This document shows, piece by piece, positions 32,410-41,083 of a stretch of 64,000 nucleotides of DNA; within the stretch, counting starts at the first letter, position 1; every line of letters starts with the position of its first letter. Origin of the DNA: JADLHS01 sp964594985 (lineage in GTDB: Bacteria; Verrucomicrobiota; Verrucomicrobiia; Limisphaerales; JADLHS01). A program made the position numbers and the translations under genes. The notes beneath the pieces are model-generated. The model saw nothing but the letters and a program-made list of their open reading frames with translations, had not been told where the DNA came from and made no database searches. The DNA is taken from positions 1 to 64,000 of the forward strand of contig CAZQNQ010000007.1 in NCBI GenBank assembly GCA_964594985.1. Direction: 5' to 3'.

Positions 32410-33435
32410 CTACTTGGCGGCAGTGGAGACGCGCTTGAGAAACTGGAGTTCCTGCAACACCCGACCGGTTCCTTCGGCCACGGCCGTGAGGGGATCGTCA
32501 GCAATATGAACGGGTAGCCCGGTTTCTTCGGCTACCAACCGATCAATGCCGCGCAACAACGCGCCGCCGCCCGCCATGACAATGCCGCGATCGACTAGGT
32601 CGGCGGCCAGTTCCGGGGGACAACGTTCGAGGGTGAGGCGGATACTCTCCAATATGCTAGAAAGCGGCTCCTGCAAGGCTTCGCGTACTTCTTCCGAGCG
32701 AATGGTCAGCGTCTTGGGCAGACCCGAACTCAGATCGCGGCCTTTTACTTCCATGGTTAATTCCTGCTCCTGCGGAAAGGCAGAGCCAATCCGAATCTTG
32801 ATTTCTTCCGCAGTGCGTTCACCGATCATCAGGTTATAGGCCCGCTTCATGTGTGCGACGATCGTGTCGTCAAATTCGTCTCCGCCCACCCGCAGGCTGC
32901 GGCTGAAGACGATACCCGCGAGCGAGATGATTGCGATTTCGCAAGTTCCGCCGCCGATGTCCACGATCATGTTACCCGCCGGTTCATGCACCGGGAGACC
33001 GACGCCGATGGCCGAAGCCATGGGCTGCTCGATCAAATATACTTCGCGCGCTCCAGCGTGGGTGGCGGAATCTTTAACCGCCCGCTTTTCCACTTCCGTG
33101 ATTCCAGAAGGCACCGCCACCACGACGCGTGGGGCAATGAGTTTACGGTGATGTACCTTTTGGATGAAGTGGCGCAACATGGCCTCGGTGATCTCGAAGT
33201 CGGCAATCACGCCGTCTTTCATGGGCCGGATGGCGATGATGTTCCCGGGCGTTCTGCCCAGCATCCGCTTGGCCTCTTCACCGACTGCCAGCACGTTGGT
33301 GGTGCCGGCCTGGATTGCCACGACGGAGGGCTCGCGGAGGACGATTCCCCGGTCACGTACGTAAACGAGGGAATTCGCGGTCCCGAGATCTATCCCAATG
33401 TCGTTGGAAAACAGGCTTTTAATCTGCGCAAACAT
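32410..33435 (-). CDS. mreB: Rod shape-determining actin-like protein MreB
   Basis: Bacterial actin that organises lateral wall synthesis. 341 aa with the actin phosphate loops: GIDLGTANSLVYV (about residues 14-26) and DIGGGTCEIAIISL (about 165-178), plus GGGALLRGIDRLVAEETGLP near the C-terminus. Strongly conserved throughout. It is the first gene of mreB-mreC-mreD-mrdA-rodA-rng. The 324-bp gap before the divergent cls gene carries the hexamer array at 33531-33612 and must contain both promoters; I cannot place them with confidence. Confidence 0.98.
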   Translation of the reverse strand: MFAQIKSLFSNDIGIDLGTANSLVYVRDRGIVLREPSVVAIQAGTTNVLAVGEEAKRMLGRTPGNIIAIRPMKDGVIADFEITEAMLRHFIQKVHHRKLIAPRVVVAVPSGITEVEKRAVKDSATHAGAREVYLIEQPMASAIGVGLPVHEPAGNMIVDIGGGTCEIAIISLAGIVFSRSLRVGGDEFDDTIVAHMKRAYNLMIGERTAEEIKIRIGSAFPQEQELTMEVKGRDLSSGLPKTLTIRSEEVREALQEPLSSILESIRLTLERCPPELAADLVDRGIVMAGGGALLRGIDRLVAEETGLPVHIADDPLTAVAEGTGRVLQELQFLKRVSTAAK

Positions 33436-33530
33436 GAATTGAACCTAACGGCGCACAGTAAAGAGAGGTTCAGGGCAGGGGTCAAGCCTAGACCCGGGTT
33501 GCGGGTAACTGGAACTGCCCCGCGACCTAT

Positions 33531-33612
33531 TCTCTTACTCTTAATCTTCTTCTCAATCTTAATCTCCCGGGCCTGGGGAGATTAAGAACAAGATTACGAT
33601 TACGATTAAGAA
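33531..33612. repeat. Inverted hexamer array upstream of mreB
   Basis: TCTTAC/TCTTAA/TCTTCT/TCTCAA/TCTTAA units (33531-33566) face GATTAA/GAACAA/GATTAC/GATTAC/GATTAA units (33578-33612) across CCCGGGCCTGG. Unit length is six rather than seven. It lies about 100 bp upstream of the mreB start. Nothing else is recognisable in the 33436-33759 gap. Confidence 0.82.
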
Positions 33613-33759
33613 CCCCGGCAGTGAGCGGCAGTTTCAGTCACCCCCTCCCGGTGTTGCGGGCTGCGAAAGAAGGCCCGTCGCTGCTGAGATTCGGATTGTT
33701 ACGCCGACAAAGTTGAAATTAACTGGCGGTATCGGATCTGGTTGCTCTCAAGCTTTCTC

Positions 33760-35217
33760 ATGAACTGGCTCGCCGAACTGGCAAAAATCTGGCACTGGCT
33801 CGTCGCGGCGTTGACCGTGACGCTGGCGGTGTGGGCCTCGGGTCACGCCTTGTTGCACAAGCGCGATTCCCGCGCCGCGACCGTGTGGGTGGGATTTGTC
33901 TGGTTCGTGCCACTGCTCGGAGCGGTGGCCTATTTCATCTTCGGCGTCAACCGCATCAAACGCCGCGCCGTTTCCTTGCGGGGCGAGCAGGAACGTTTCG
34001 CCAATACCACCAACACCGCCGGGTTCGATACCGCCCAACTCACCGCCGCCATTGCGGAGACGCATCTGCAACTGGCTGGACTGGCGAAGGTGATGGCGAA
34101 AATTCTTCCTCGTCCGCTCCTGCCCGGCAATCAGGTGAAACTGCTGGTCAATGGCGATGCCGCTTATCCCGCCATGCTCGCCGCTATCGCCAACGCGCGC
34201 GAATCCATCACGCTCGCCACTTATATCTTCGATCGCGATGAAACCGGGCTGGCGTTTGCGCGGGCGTTGGGGCAGGCCGTCCAACGCGGCGTGAAAGTGC
34301 GCGTGTTGATTGATGCCACCGGCGTGCGGTATTCCTGGCCTTCCATCATTGGGGCGTTGCGCCGGGAGAAGATTCCCCACGCCCGTTTCCTGCGGACCTT
34401 TCCGCTGCGCCGGCTGTTGGAAATGAACCTGCGCAATCACCGCAAAATCCTCGTCGTGGACGGCAAACTTGGATTCACCGGCGGCATGAACATCCGGGTC
34501 GGGCATTGGCTGGAGAAAAAACCGAAGTCGCCCGTGCGCGATCTGCATTTCCAACTCACCGGCCCGGTCGTCTCGCACTTGCAGGAAGCATTTGCGGAGG
34601 ACTGGTGTTTTACGACCGGTGAAACGCTGCGGGGAACGCATTGGTTTCCCCCGTTGGAAAGTGCCGGCCCGGTGATTGCGCGCGGCATCACCGACGGTCC
34701 GGACGAGGATTTTGAAAAACTCCGCTGGGCGATTTTGGCGGCGCTGGCGGCGGCCCGGAAATCGGTGCGCATCGCCACGCCGTATTTTCTGCCCGAACCC
34801 ACCATTGTTGCCGCGCTGAATCTCGCCGCGATGCGCGGGGTGGCCGTGGACATCCTGTTGCCGTCCAAAAACAATCTGCCCTTCGTGCAATGGGCTTCCA
34901 CCGCCATGTGGTGGCAGGTGTTGGAGCGCGGCTGCCGGATCTGGCTGTCGCCCCCGCCGTTTGATCACTCGAAAATCTTTGTGGTGGATGACGTCTGGTC
35001 GCTGGTCGGTTCGACCAACTGGGACCCGCGCAGCCTGCGGTTGAACTTTGAATTCAATGTGGAGTGCTACGATCCGGAACTGGCGGGCGACTTGACGGAA
35101 TGGTTCGACGCCCAACTCAGACAGAGCCGTCAGACCTCGCTGGCGGAAGTGGACGGTCGCAGCATGCCGGTCCGGTTGCGCGACGGCGCGGCGCGATTGT
35201 TCAGTCCGTATCTTTGA
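33760..35217 (+). CDS. cls: Cardiolipin synthase (phospholipase D family)
   Basis: Joins phosphatidylglycerol molecules to cardiolipin in the inner membrane. Two N-terminal helices (WHWLVAALTVTLAVWASG and VWVGFVWFVPLLGAVAYF) are followed by two HKD sites: HRKILVVDGKLGFTGGMN and HSKIFVVDDVWSLVGSTNW. 485 aa from the ATG at 33760 is the usual length. An upstream TTG at 33742 is possible. Divergent from the rod-shape operon. The gene ends just before a family B palindrome. Confidence 0.95.
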   Translation: MNWLAELAKIWHWLVAALTVTLAVWASGHALLHKRDSRAATVWVGFVWFVPLLGAVAYFIFGVNRIKRRAVSLRGEQERFANTTNTAGFDTAQLTAAIAETHLQLAGLAKVMAKILPRPLLPGNQVKLLVNGDAAYPAMLAAIANARESITLATYIFDRDETGLAFARALGQAVQRGVKVRVLIDATGVRYSWPSIIGALRREKIPHARFLRTFPLRRLLEMNLRNHRKILVVDGKLGFTGGMNIRVGHWLEKKPKSPVRDLHFQLTGPVVSHLQEAFAEDWCFTTGETLRGTHWFPPLESAGPVIARGITDGPDEDFEKLRWAILAALAAARKSVRIATPYFLPEPTIVAALNLAAMRGVAVDILLPSKNNLPFVQWASTAMWWQVLERGCRIWLSPPPFDHSKIFVVDDVWSLVGSTNWDPRSLRLNFEFNVECYDPELAGDLTEWFDAQLRQSRQTSLAEVDGRSMPVRLRDGAARLFSPYL

Positions 35218-35229
35218 AACCTGGAGCGC

Positions 35230-35314
35230 CGGGAGCGCTGGCGTCCCGTCGGCGAGTTTCCGCACTGGCACGGGAAGGTTCGCGAGACTCGCCAGCGAGA
35301 CGCTGGCGCTCCCG
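35230..35314. repeat. Palindrome, family B copy 1
   Basis: CGGGAGCGCTGGCGTCCCGT... (35230-35256) faces CTCGCCAGCGAGACGCTGGC... (35288-35314), between the convergent cls and bactofilin genes. Other copies: 42618, 45666, 54055. Confidence 0.82.
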
Positions 35315-35352
35315 GGTTCACACCGGGTCCGGAGGCTGGCACTCCGTCGCCG

Positions 35353-36045
35353 TTACAAATCATTCATCCCAATCCGCGCATTTCCCACAAACACCGCCCC
35401 CGCTTCAACCACACACGCCTTCGCGGTCACATCACCAAACATCCGCGCGGTGGCTTTCAAGATCACGGTGCCCGTGGCCTTCAATGTCCCGACCAATTCG
35501 CCGGCGATTTCCGCGGACTCGACCTGCAAAGGTTCGCCCCATCGGAAATGGTTGGCTTCGGGAATGATCAGCCGCGCCGTCTTGAAGCTGCCTTTGATTT
35601 CAGCAGTCGAATAGATCGTCAGCGAATGTTCCGCAAAAAGTTTTCCCAGGAATCGCCCCTTGAGCACCACGTTGCCCGCCACGGTTTCCGTGTTGAACAC
35701 ATAGCCTTTGGGCTCGATGACGAAGTCGCCCTTGGTCTTGAAGTTTTTGGAGACCGCGTTGTTGATGACATAGTCCTTGAGGTCAATGTAGCGGCTGCAC
35801 TTCTTGCACATCGTGGACTCGGCGCTGGCGGGAATCTCGAGTTCCGCGTGACACTCGAAGCAGGTGATGTGACGCCGGTCTGGTCCGCGAGTCTCCGCTT
35901 TGGGCGTGGGCTTCAGCACCTCCTGGACATGGAAGTGCCTGCCACACTTCTTGCACACCGACGAGATGGCAGAAGGCGGTTCCGCCTGCTGGTTGCCGCA
36001 ATGCGGACAGGCCAACAGGATCTTAGCCGGCTTTTTCGCTGGCAT
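35353..36045 (-). CDS. Bactofilin-domain protein with N-terminal zinc ribbons
   Basis: 230 aa. The N-terminal ~95 residues carry two paired-cysteine modules (CPHCG ... CKKCGRHF and CFECH ... CKKCSRYI), which look like two zinc ribbons. The rest is a right-handed beta-helix of the bactofilin/polymer-forming family (VVLKGRFLGKLFAEHSLTIY, then AEIKGSFKTARLIIP and VILKATARMFGDVTAKACV). Bactofilins are membrane-associated filaments. It follows a canonical bactofilin by 28 bp in the same operon. A zinc-ribbon bactofilin is unusual, and the ribbons may bind nucleic acid or a partner. Confidence 0.85.
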   Translation of the reverse strand: MPAKKPAKILLACPHCGNQQAEPPSAISSVCKKCGRHFHVQEVLKPTPKAETRGPDRRHITCFECHAELEIPASAESTMCKKCSRYIDLKDYVINNAVSKNFKTKGDFVIEPKGYVFNTETVAGNVVLKGRFLGKLFAEHSLTIYSTAEIKGSFKTARLIIPEANHFRWGEPLQVESAEIAGELVGTLKATGTVILKATARMFGDVTAKACVVEAGAVFVGNARIGMNDL

Positions 36046-36073
36046 TCAACGGTCCTCGCGGACGGTCAATGAT

Positions 36074-36487
36074 TCAGCGGACGGGCGGCTTGGGCGATTC
36101 CGGAAGATTGGCGGGGCCGCCTGGTCGCGCGGGGCCGGCGGTGGGGGAAACCTTGTTCGGGTTCACATCAATCTTGCCGACGAATGTGACGCCTTCTTCG
36201 ATCGCCAGCTTGGCGGCGCGGACGTCCCCGAACAATTCCGTCTTGGCCTTGATGTCCACCTTCTCCTTGGCGGTGATGTTGCCGTTGACCTTGCCGCGTA
36301 CGACGACGCTTTGCACGTCAATGTTGCCGTTGATAACGGCGCTGTCGCCCAGGCTCAACATGCCGTCGCTGTGGATTTCGCCCTCCAGTTTGCCCTCAAA
36401 GGTCAGCTCGCCAGTGAACTTCAGGGTGCCTTTAATTTCAACGTCCGAACCGAGTACGTTTTTAGTAGTGCCGGGTGTAGTGCTCAT
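36074..36487 (-). CDS. Bactofilin (polymer-forming cytoskeletal protein)
   Basis: 137-aa canonical bactofilin: a short disordered N-terminus, the repeated beta-helix strands (EIKGTLKFTGELTFEGKLEG, GMLSLGDSAVINGNIDVQSV, VVRGKVNGNITAKEKVDIKA, ELFGDVRAAKLAIEEGVTFV), and a Pro-rich tail (PARPGGPANLPESPKPPVR). It forms nucleotide-independent filaments affecting shape or polarity. It is followed by the zinc-ribbon bactofilin, so the two filaments are likely co-produced. Confidence 0.93.
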   Translation of the reverse strand: MSTTPGTTKNVLGSDVEIKGTLKFTGELTFEGKLEGEIHSDGMLSLGDSAVINGNIDVQSVVVRGKVNGNITAKEKVDIKAKTELFGDVRAAKLAIEEGVTFVGKIDVNPNKVSPTAGPARPGGPANLPESPKPPVR

Positions 36488-36632
36488 GCGAATGTTTCTT
36501 GGTTATTCCTTGGTTAAGAGACAGGTCATTGTCTAGGGAACTTCGCCCGCAGGGTCAAAGGATTTGTTCCCCGAGTTATTCACCGGTGGTTTTGCATTGC
36601 CTGTTGGGGCGTGACGAGGCTTCCTATGCGCC

Positions 36633-37091
36633 GTGTCGAAATTCAAGTCGTTCGCAAAATACTGGTTGCCCGTCGTCCTCTGGGCGGCCGTCATCGTCTC
36701 GGCTTCCGGCGACTCGAAATCAGTCCAACGCTCGTCGCGCATCATCGAGCCGCTCGTGCGCTGGCTGTTTCCCCAGGCTTCCGACGAAACAATTCACACC
36801 GTTGTCTTCATCGCACGCAAATGGGCGCACCTGGCGGAATACGCCATCCTCGCCCTGATCCTCTGGCGGGCGTTGCGGGGGACGCGGACGCCGCCGCCAG
36901 GCGATTGGTCGCGGCGGCTCGCTTTGCTGGCGTGGGGCGGAGCGACCGCCTTTGCAATCACCGATGAATTGCACCAGGTTTTTGTTCCCGGCCGCCAAGG
37001 ATCGTTCTGGGATGTGGTGATTGATTCGATTGGCGCCGCCGGAGGATTGTTTGTGTTTTGGCTGCTGGGCCGTTGGCGAAAGCAATGGTAA
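36633..37091 (+). CDS. VanZ-family membrane protein
   Basis: 152-aa inner-membrane protein with about four helices. Conserved VanZ residues are visible in ARKWAHLAEYAILALILWRA (the KxxH...EY pattern) and TDELHQVFVPGRQGSFWDVV (the DExxQ...R...DV pattern). GTG at 36633 is the likely start, giving MSKFKSFAKYWLPVVLW. The family is linked to teicoplanin tolerance in Gram-positives, but most members have unknown roles. It lies just before tRNA-Thr. Confidence 0.88.
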   Translation: MSKFKSFAKYWLPVVLWAAVIVSASGDSKSVQRSSRIIEPLVRWLFPQASDETIHTVVFIARKWAHLAEYAILALILWRALRGTRTPPPGDWSRRLALLAWGGATAFAITDELHQVFVPGRQGSFWDVVIDSIGAAGGLFVFWLLGRWRKQW

Positions 37092-37187
37092 AAAGCCAGA
37101 CGCGCCGGGTTTTTCCGAACGTTCGCCTTGACGAACGACCCATAAGAAGCTTTTTTGACAGCGCGTCAACTATCCCCGACGTTGGAG

Positions 37188-37259
37188 GCCAGCGTAGCTC
37201 AGTGGTAGAGCAACGGTTTTGTAAACCGTCGGTCGTCGGTTCAATCCCGACCGCTGGCT
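37188..37259 (+). tRNA. tRNA-Thr (anticodon TGT)
   Basis: 72-nt cloverleaf. Acceptor GCCAGCG pairs with CGCTGGC, D-arm GCTC-AGTGGTAGA-GC, anticodon arm ACGGT-TTTGTAA-ACCGT with anticodon TGT, and T-arm GTCGG-TTCAATC-CCGAC. CCA is encoded at 37260-37262. Confidence 0.95.
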
Positions 37260-37299
37260 CCACTTTCACTCACAAAGGAGTTTCACGGTAAAACGTATC

Positions 37300-38586
37300 A
37301 TGAGTAATGGCGTATCCAAAACCGTCGGCCCGCCCGGCGGCGTGAATCAGACGTTCAGTGAACGGCTGCTCCTGCTTACGCTGGCCAGCATCCAGTTCAC
37401 GGTCGTGGTGGATTTCCTCATCGTGCTGCCGCTCGGGCCGCAATACATGCGCGTGTTCGACATCACGCCGGCGCAGTTTGGTTTGATCGTTTCCTCGTAC
37501 GCTTTGAGCGCGGGCATCTCTGGCGTTGCTGCCAGTTTCTTTCTCGACCGACTGGACCGGCGTCCGGCGTTGCTGGCGTTGTATCTCGGTTTCACCATCG
37601 GAACTTTGTTCTGCGCGCTCGCGCCGAATTACCATCTGCTCGTCGCCGCGCGCGTTGTGGCTGGTGCGTTCGGTGGCGTGAGTGGCGCGTTGATCCTTGC
37701 CATCATCGGTGATGTGATTCCCGAAGTGCGGCGCGGCGCGGCGATGGGCATGGTCATGTCGGCGTTCTCCGTCGCGTCCATTGTCGGGGTGCCGCTGGGC
37801 TTGGTGCTGGCGTCGAATCTAAGCTGGCACGTGCCGTTTTACGGTCTGGCTGGGTTGGGTGTCATCATCTGGCTGCTGACGCTGCGCGCGATGCCGAAGT
37901 TGCAAGGTCATCTCCATCACGCCACCGGGGAACATCCCGTGAAGCGCACCTTGGCCGTGATGTTGCACAAAGACCACCAGATGGCCTTCCTGTTCATGGC
38001 GGTGCTGACAGCGTCCGGCTTCGTCGTGTTCCCGTATCTGAGCAATTACATGGTCGGCAACGTGGGCATGACGGAAAAACAACTGCCGTTGATCTATTTG
38101 GCGGGCGGGCTTTGCACGATTTTCAGCATGAACTGGATCGGTCGCTGGGCGGATCGTTCCGGCAAACGCCGCGTGTTCATCATCATGTCGCTATGCGCCA
38201 CGATCCCGATCCTCGCACTGACCAATCTGCCGCGCGTGCCGTTGGCGCTGGCCATCAGCACTTCCACGCTGCTGATGATCTGCATGTCCGGCCGCATGGT
38301 GCCGGCGATGGCGATGATGACCGGCAGCATCGAAGCGCGTTATCGCGGCGGCTTCATGAGCATCAACTCGTCCGTGCAACAATTCTCCTGCGGCCTCGCC
38401 GCCTACGCGAGCGGCCACATCATCGGCGAATCGGCGACCGGCGAACTGACACGCTTTCCGTGGGTGGGATTGATTTCCGTGACCTGCATCCTCTCGTGCA
38501 TCTACCTGTCACGATTCCTGAAAGTGCCCTCCGGAATCAAAGCTAATGCCAATGAAGCTGCGCTGGTGGTGGAGCATGAGTGCTAG
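37300..38586 (+). CDS. MFS transporter
   Basis: 428-aa, 12-helix major-facilitator protein, probably a drug or metabolite proton antiporter. The loop between helices 2 and 3 carries DRLDRRPALLALY (the family G-x-x-x-D-R-x-G-R-R position). VVAGAFGGVSGALILAIIGD and PEVRRGAAMGMVMSAFSVAS resemble the drug:H+ antiporter-1 group (motif with GxxxGxxxG-like glycines). The substrate is unknown. It starts 37 bp after the tRNA-Thr CCA. Confidence 0.88.
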   Translation: MSNGVSKTVGPPGGVNQTFSERLLLLTLASIQFTVVVDFLIVLPLGPQYMRVFDITPAQFGLIVSSYALSAGISGVAASFFLDRLDRRPALLALYLGFTIGTLFCALAPNYHLLVAARVVAGAFGGVSGALILAIIGDVIPEVRRGAAMGMVMSAFSVASIVGVPLGLVLASNLSWHVPFYGLAGLGVIIWLLTLRAMPKLQGHLHHATGEHPVKRTLAVMLHKDHQMAFLFMAVLTASGFVVFPYLSNYMVGNVGMTEKQLPLIYLAGGLCTIFSMNWIGRWADRSGKRRVFIIMSLCATIPILALTNLPRVPLALAISTSTLLMICMSGRMVPAMAMMTGSIEARYRGGFMSINSSVQQFSCGLAAYASGHIIGESATGELTRFPWVGLISVTCILSCIYLSRFLKVPSGIKANANEAALVVEHEC

Positions 38587-38599
38587 GCGAGCACGGCAA

Positions 38600-39121
38600 T
38601 CATTTCGTCTGTGCGGGGTCAGTCAATCGCTCCTCGTGGCGATAATATCCCGACCAAAAAACTCTCTGATCGACGTCGAGAAAACTCGGTGAATGATCAA
38701 ATTGATCGTTGCCGCGAAAGAAATACACCTTGTTGCTTTGGACGAGTGTAGTGGCACGCCACCACTTTGAATCATCTGCGTCGTAACAAACAGAGTTGGT
38801 CCAACCATCGGGTGAAGTGATTTCAAACCAAGTTGTGTAAAAGTCCACGTCCGGCTTTTGGATTAGCACCACTTTCCAACCCGCATTCTTGGCCTCAGTG
38901 AGAATGCGCTGCTTTGGTGCGCCAAAGAAATCAAATGGCCAAAACCCTCGGAGAAAAACCAGAGCCGGGACGGAGAGTGCCATCAAGATGATACCGATGA
39001 TTAAATGAGCCCGTTTGGCAAAACCGCGTAGGCAGAAATACAAGCCCAAGGGAAACAAGAGCAGCCAGACTATGTGGATGATTGCAATAAGCACCATCCC
39101 ATTTAGTCCATTGCCAGTCAT
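38600..39121 (-). CDS. Membrane-anchored protein of unknown function
   Basis: 173 aa. Two N-terminal helices (MVLIAIIHIVWLLLFPLGLY and LIIGIILMALSVPALVFL) are followed by a ~110-residue soluble domain rich in aromatic residues (DVDFYTTWFEITSPDGWTNS, KVYFFRGNDQFDHSPSFL). I do not recognise the family. It starts 7 bp after the ispG stop on the same strand, so it is likely the tail of the cdsA-dxr-rseP-ispG transcript. It is more AT-rich than its neighbours, suggesting later acquisition. Confidence 0.7.
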   Translation of the reverse strand: MTGNGLNGMVLIAIIHIVWLLLFPLGLYFCLRGFAKRAHLIIGIILMALSVPALVFLRGFWPFDFFGAPKQRILTEAKNAGWKVVLIQKPDVDFYTTWFEITSPDGWTNSVCYDADDSKWWRATTLVQSNKVYFFRGNDQFDHSPSFLDVDQRVFWSGYYRHEERLTDPAQTK

Positions 39122-39128
39122 GCGAACC

Positions 39129-41075
39129 TTAACCTTTGGCGCTTTCGACAGGGCTGTCGCCTACGTGAATTACGGTTTCCGGCTCCACCCACTTGTTGTG
39201 CTCTTTGATGAGGTCCACGAGGCGTTCCACCGCTTCCGCTTCGGGGATGTTGAACTTGATCGGGGTCTTGCCGACGTAGAGGTTGATTTTGCCGGGCGCG
39301 CCGCCCACGTAGCCGAAGTCCGCATCCGCCATTTCGCCTGGGCCGTTCACGATGCAGCCCATGATGGCGATCTTCACGCCCTTGAGATGCTCGGTGCGCG
39401 TTTTAATGCGCGCGGTCACGGTCTGGAGATTGAACAGCGTGCGCCCGCAGCTCGGGCACGCGACGTAATCCGTCTTGAAGCTGCGACAACCCGCCGCCTG
39501 CAAAATGTTGTAAGCCAATCGCAGCGATTGGCCGCCGCCAGATTCACCGCGCACGAGAATCGCATCGCCGATGCCGTCCGCGAGCAATGCGCCGATGACC
39601 ACCGAGGCGCGGAGCAGGGCGATCTTGGGTTCGAGCGGCGCAAAATTCCCCTCACCCGGCCTGGCGGCCACCCTCTCCCCATCGGATGGGGAGAGGGACG
39701 GGGTGAGGGGCCGTCCCGCGCCAATTTCAAAGTCCAAGCAATCTTTAAGCAGAATCGGATTGTTCCGGCCCAGCCGCTTCAGCTTGGCTGCCAACAAACG
39801 GAACGCCGTGATGGTCGGCAGGTTTACGCCGTCCTTCACGGTGACGAGTTGCGTGTCGCAGTTGATGTCGAAGTCCTGCGTTGGATCAAGTTCGGCGACG
39901 TTCAGGTCCTCGTAAACCGCTTCCGGTTTTACGTCGTCTTTCGGACGGATTTTCGGCGCGACTTTGTCGAACGTGGCTCGGGTGACGACAACGCGGATGA
40001 GTTGTTCGCCACCGCATTTGACCTGTTCGTTCAGTTCAATCTCGGGTGTCTCGCGCTTCTCGAAATGAAACGGGTCGAATGGCCACGTGGCTGCGCTCGT
40101 GAGAGCGCGGCTAACTTCTGGAGAGGCAACATTGTGGAAATCATTTAGCCGCGAACTCACGTTCGCAGCCACAGAAAGCAGTGGAATCTGCGCCAGCAAG
40201 TCACGGCAGACTTCGATTTCACGGGGGCTGTCTTCCGTGAGCGAGACACGGATGGTGTCGCCCAAGCCGTCACAAAGCAGTGAGCCGATGCCGATGGCGC
40301 TCTTGATGCGACCGTCCTCGCCTTCGCCGGCTTCGGTGACGCCGAGGTGGATCGGATAATTCCAGTCCGGCCCTTCCTGTTCGAGCCGCGCGACCAGCAG
40401 GCGGTAGCACTCGATCATCACCTTCGGGTTGGACGATTTCATCGAGAACTTGAAGTTGTGGAAGTCGTGCTTGCGAGCGATGCGGGCAAATTCCAGCGCG
40501 CTCTCCACCATGCCGAGCGGCGTGTCGCCGAAGCGGTTCATGATGCGGTCGGAGAGCGAGCCGTGGTTCGTGCCGATGCGCATCGCGCGCTTGAGCTTTT
40601 TGCACTCCAGCACGAGCGGCGTGAACTTCTCCTCGATGCGCTTCAACTCCTCGGCGTATTGCTCGTCCGTGTATTCCTTGATGGCAAATTTTTTGGAGTC
40701 GGCGTAGTTGCCCGGGTTGACGCGGATGACTTCCACCCATTTCACCGCTTCCATCGCGGCTTCGGGCTTGAAATGGATGTCCGCGACGATCGGGACTTTG
40801 CAGCCTCGCCTCCGGAGTTCGGCGACGATCACCTCCAGGTTCGCCGCATCCTTCACCGTCGGCGCGGTGATGCGCACGAGCTGACAGCCGACGGCGACAA
40901 GATCAAGCGTCTGCTTCACACTGGCCGCGGTGTCCATCGTGTCGCAGGTGATCATGGACTGCGCGACGACGGGATGATTGCCGCCGATGATGACGCCGCC
41001 GTTTGCGGGATCGCCGATGACGACTTCCCGCGCCTGGCGGCGTTTGAAGACGTAGGGAGATTCGCAATAGCGCAT
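39129..41075 (-). CDS. ispG: 4-hydroxy-3-methylbut-2-en-1-yl diphosphate synthase (long form)
   Basis: Converts MEcPP to HMBPP with a [4Fe-4S] cluster in the MEP isoprenoid pathway. The N-terminal barrel is clear (PVVAQSMITCDTMDTAASVK, VPIVADIHFKPEAA, RVNPGNYAD). The C-terminal cluster domain has CPSCGRTLFNLQTV and IMGCIVNGPGEMADADFGYV with three Cys ligands. At about 648 aa it is the long form with a middle insert, as in plants, Chlamydiae and other PVC bacteria. Two palindromic elements are embedded in frame: residues about 302-330 (40087-40172) and 456-476 (39648-39710). ATG 41075 is preferred to 41087. dxr, of the same pathway, is upstream in the operon. Confidence 0.95.
   Translation of the reverse strand: MRYCESPYVFKRRQAREVVIGDPANGGVIIGGNHPVVAQSMITCDTMDTAASVKQTLDLVAVGCQLVRITAPTVKDAANLEVIVAELRRRGCKVPIVADIHFKPEAAMEAVKWVEVIRVNPGNYADSKKFAIKEYTDEQYAEELKRIEEKFTPLVLECKKLKRAMRIGTNHGSLSDRIMNRFGDTPLGMVESALEFARIARKHDFHNFKFSMKSSNPKVMIECYRLLVARLEQEGPDWNYPIHLGVTEAGEGEDGRIKSAIGIGSLLCDGLGDTIRVSLTEDSPREIEVCRDLLAQIPLLSVAANVSSRLNDFHNVASPEVSRALTSAATWPFDPFHFEKRETPEIELNEQVKCGGEQLIRVVVTRATFDKVAPKIRPKDDVKPEAVYEDLNVAELDPTQDFDINCDTQLVTVKDGVNLPTITAFRLLAAKLKRLGRNNPILLKDCLDFEIGAGRPLTPSLSPSDGERVAARPGEGNFAPLEPKIALLRASVVIGALLADGIGDAILVRGESGGGQSLRLAYNILQAAGCRSFKTDYVACPSCGRTLFNLQTVTARIKTRTEHLKGVKIAIMGCIVNGPGEMADADFGYVGGAPGKINLYVGKTPIKFNIPEAEAVERLVDLIKEHNKWVEPETVIHVGDSPVESAKG
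39648..39710. repeat. Palindromic element (family C) inside ispG
   Basis: CCCCTCACCC ... CCCTCTCCCCATC|GGATGGGGAGAGGG ... GGGTGAGGGG: a 63-bp palindrome, a multiple of three, encoding LTPSLSPSDGERVAARPGEG in frame. Related pieces lie at 51829-52094 and 59894-59936, outside genes. Confidence 0.87.
40087..40172. repeat. Second palindromic element inside ispG
   Basis: 28-bp arms (40087-40114 and 40145-40172) differ at four positions that form two compensating pairs in an inner mini-hairpin: GCTC-GTGA-GAGC on the left and GAAC-GTGA-GTTC on the right. It encodes about 29 residues (VAANVSSRLNDFHNVASPEV and onward) in frame. No second copy was seen in the window. Confidence 0.82.
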
Positions 41076-41083
41076 GGCGGGCC

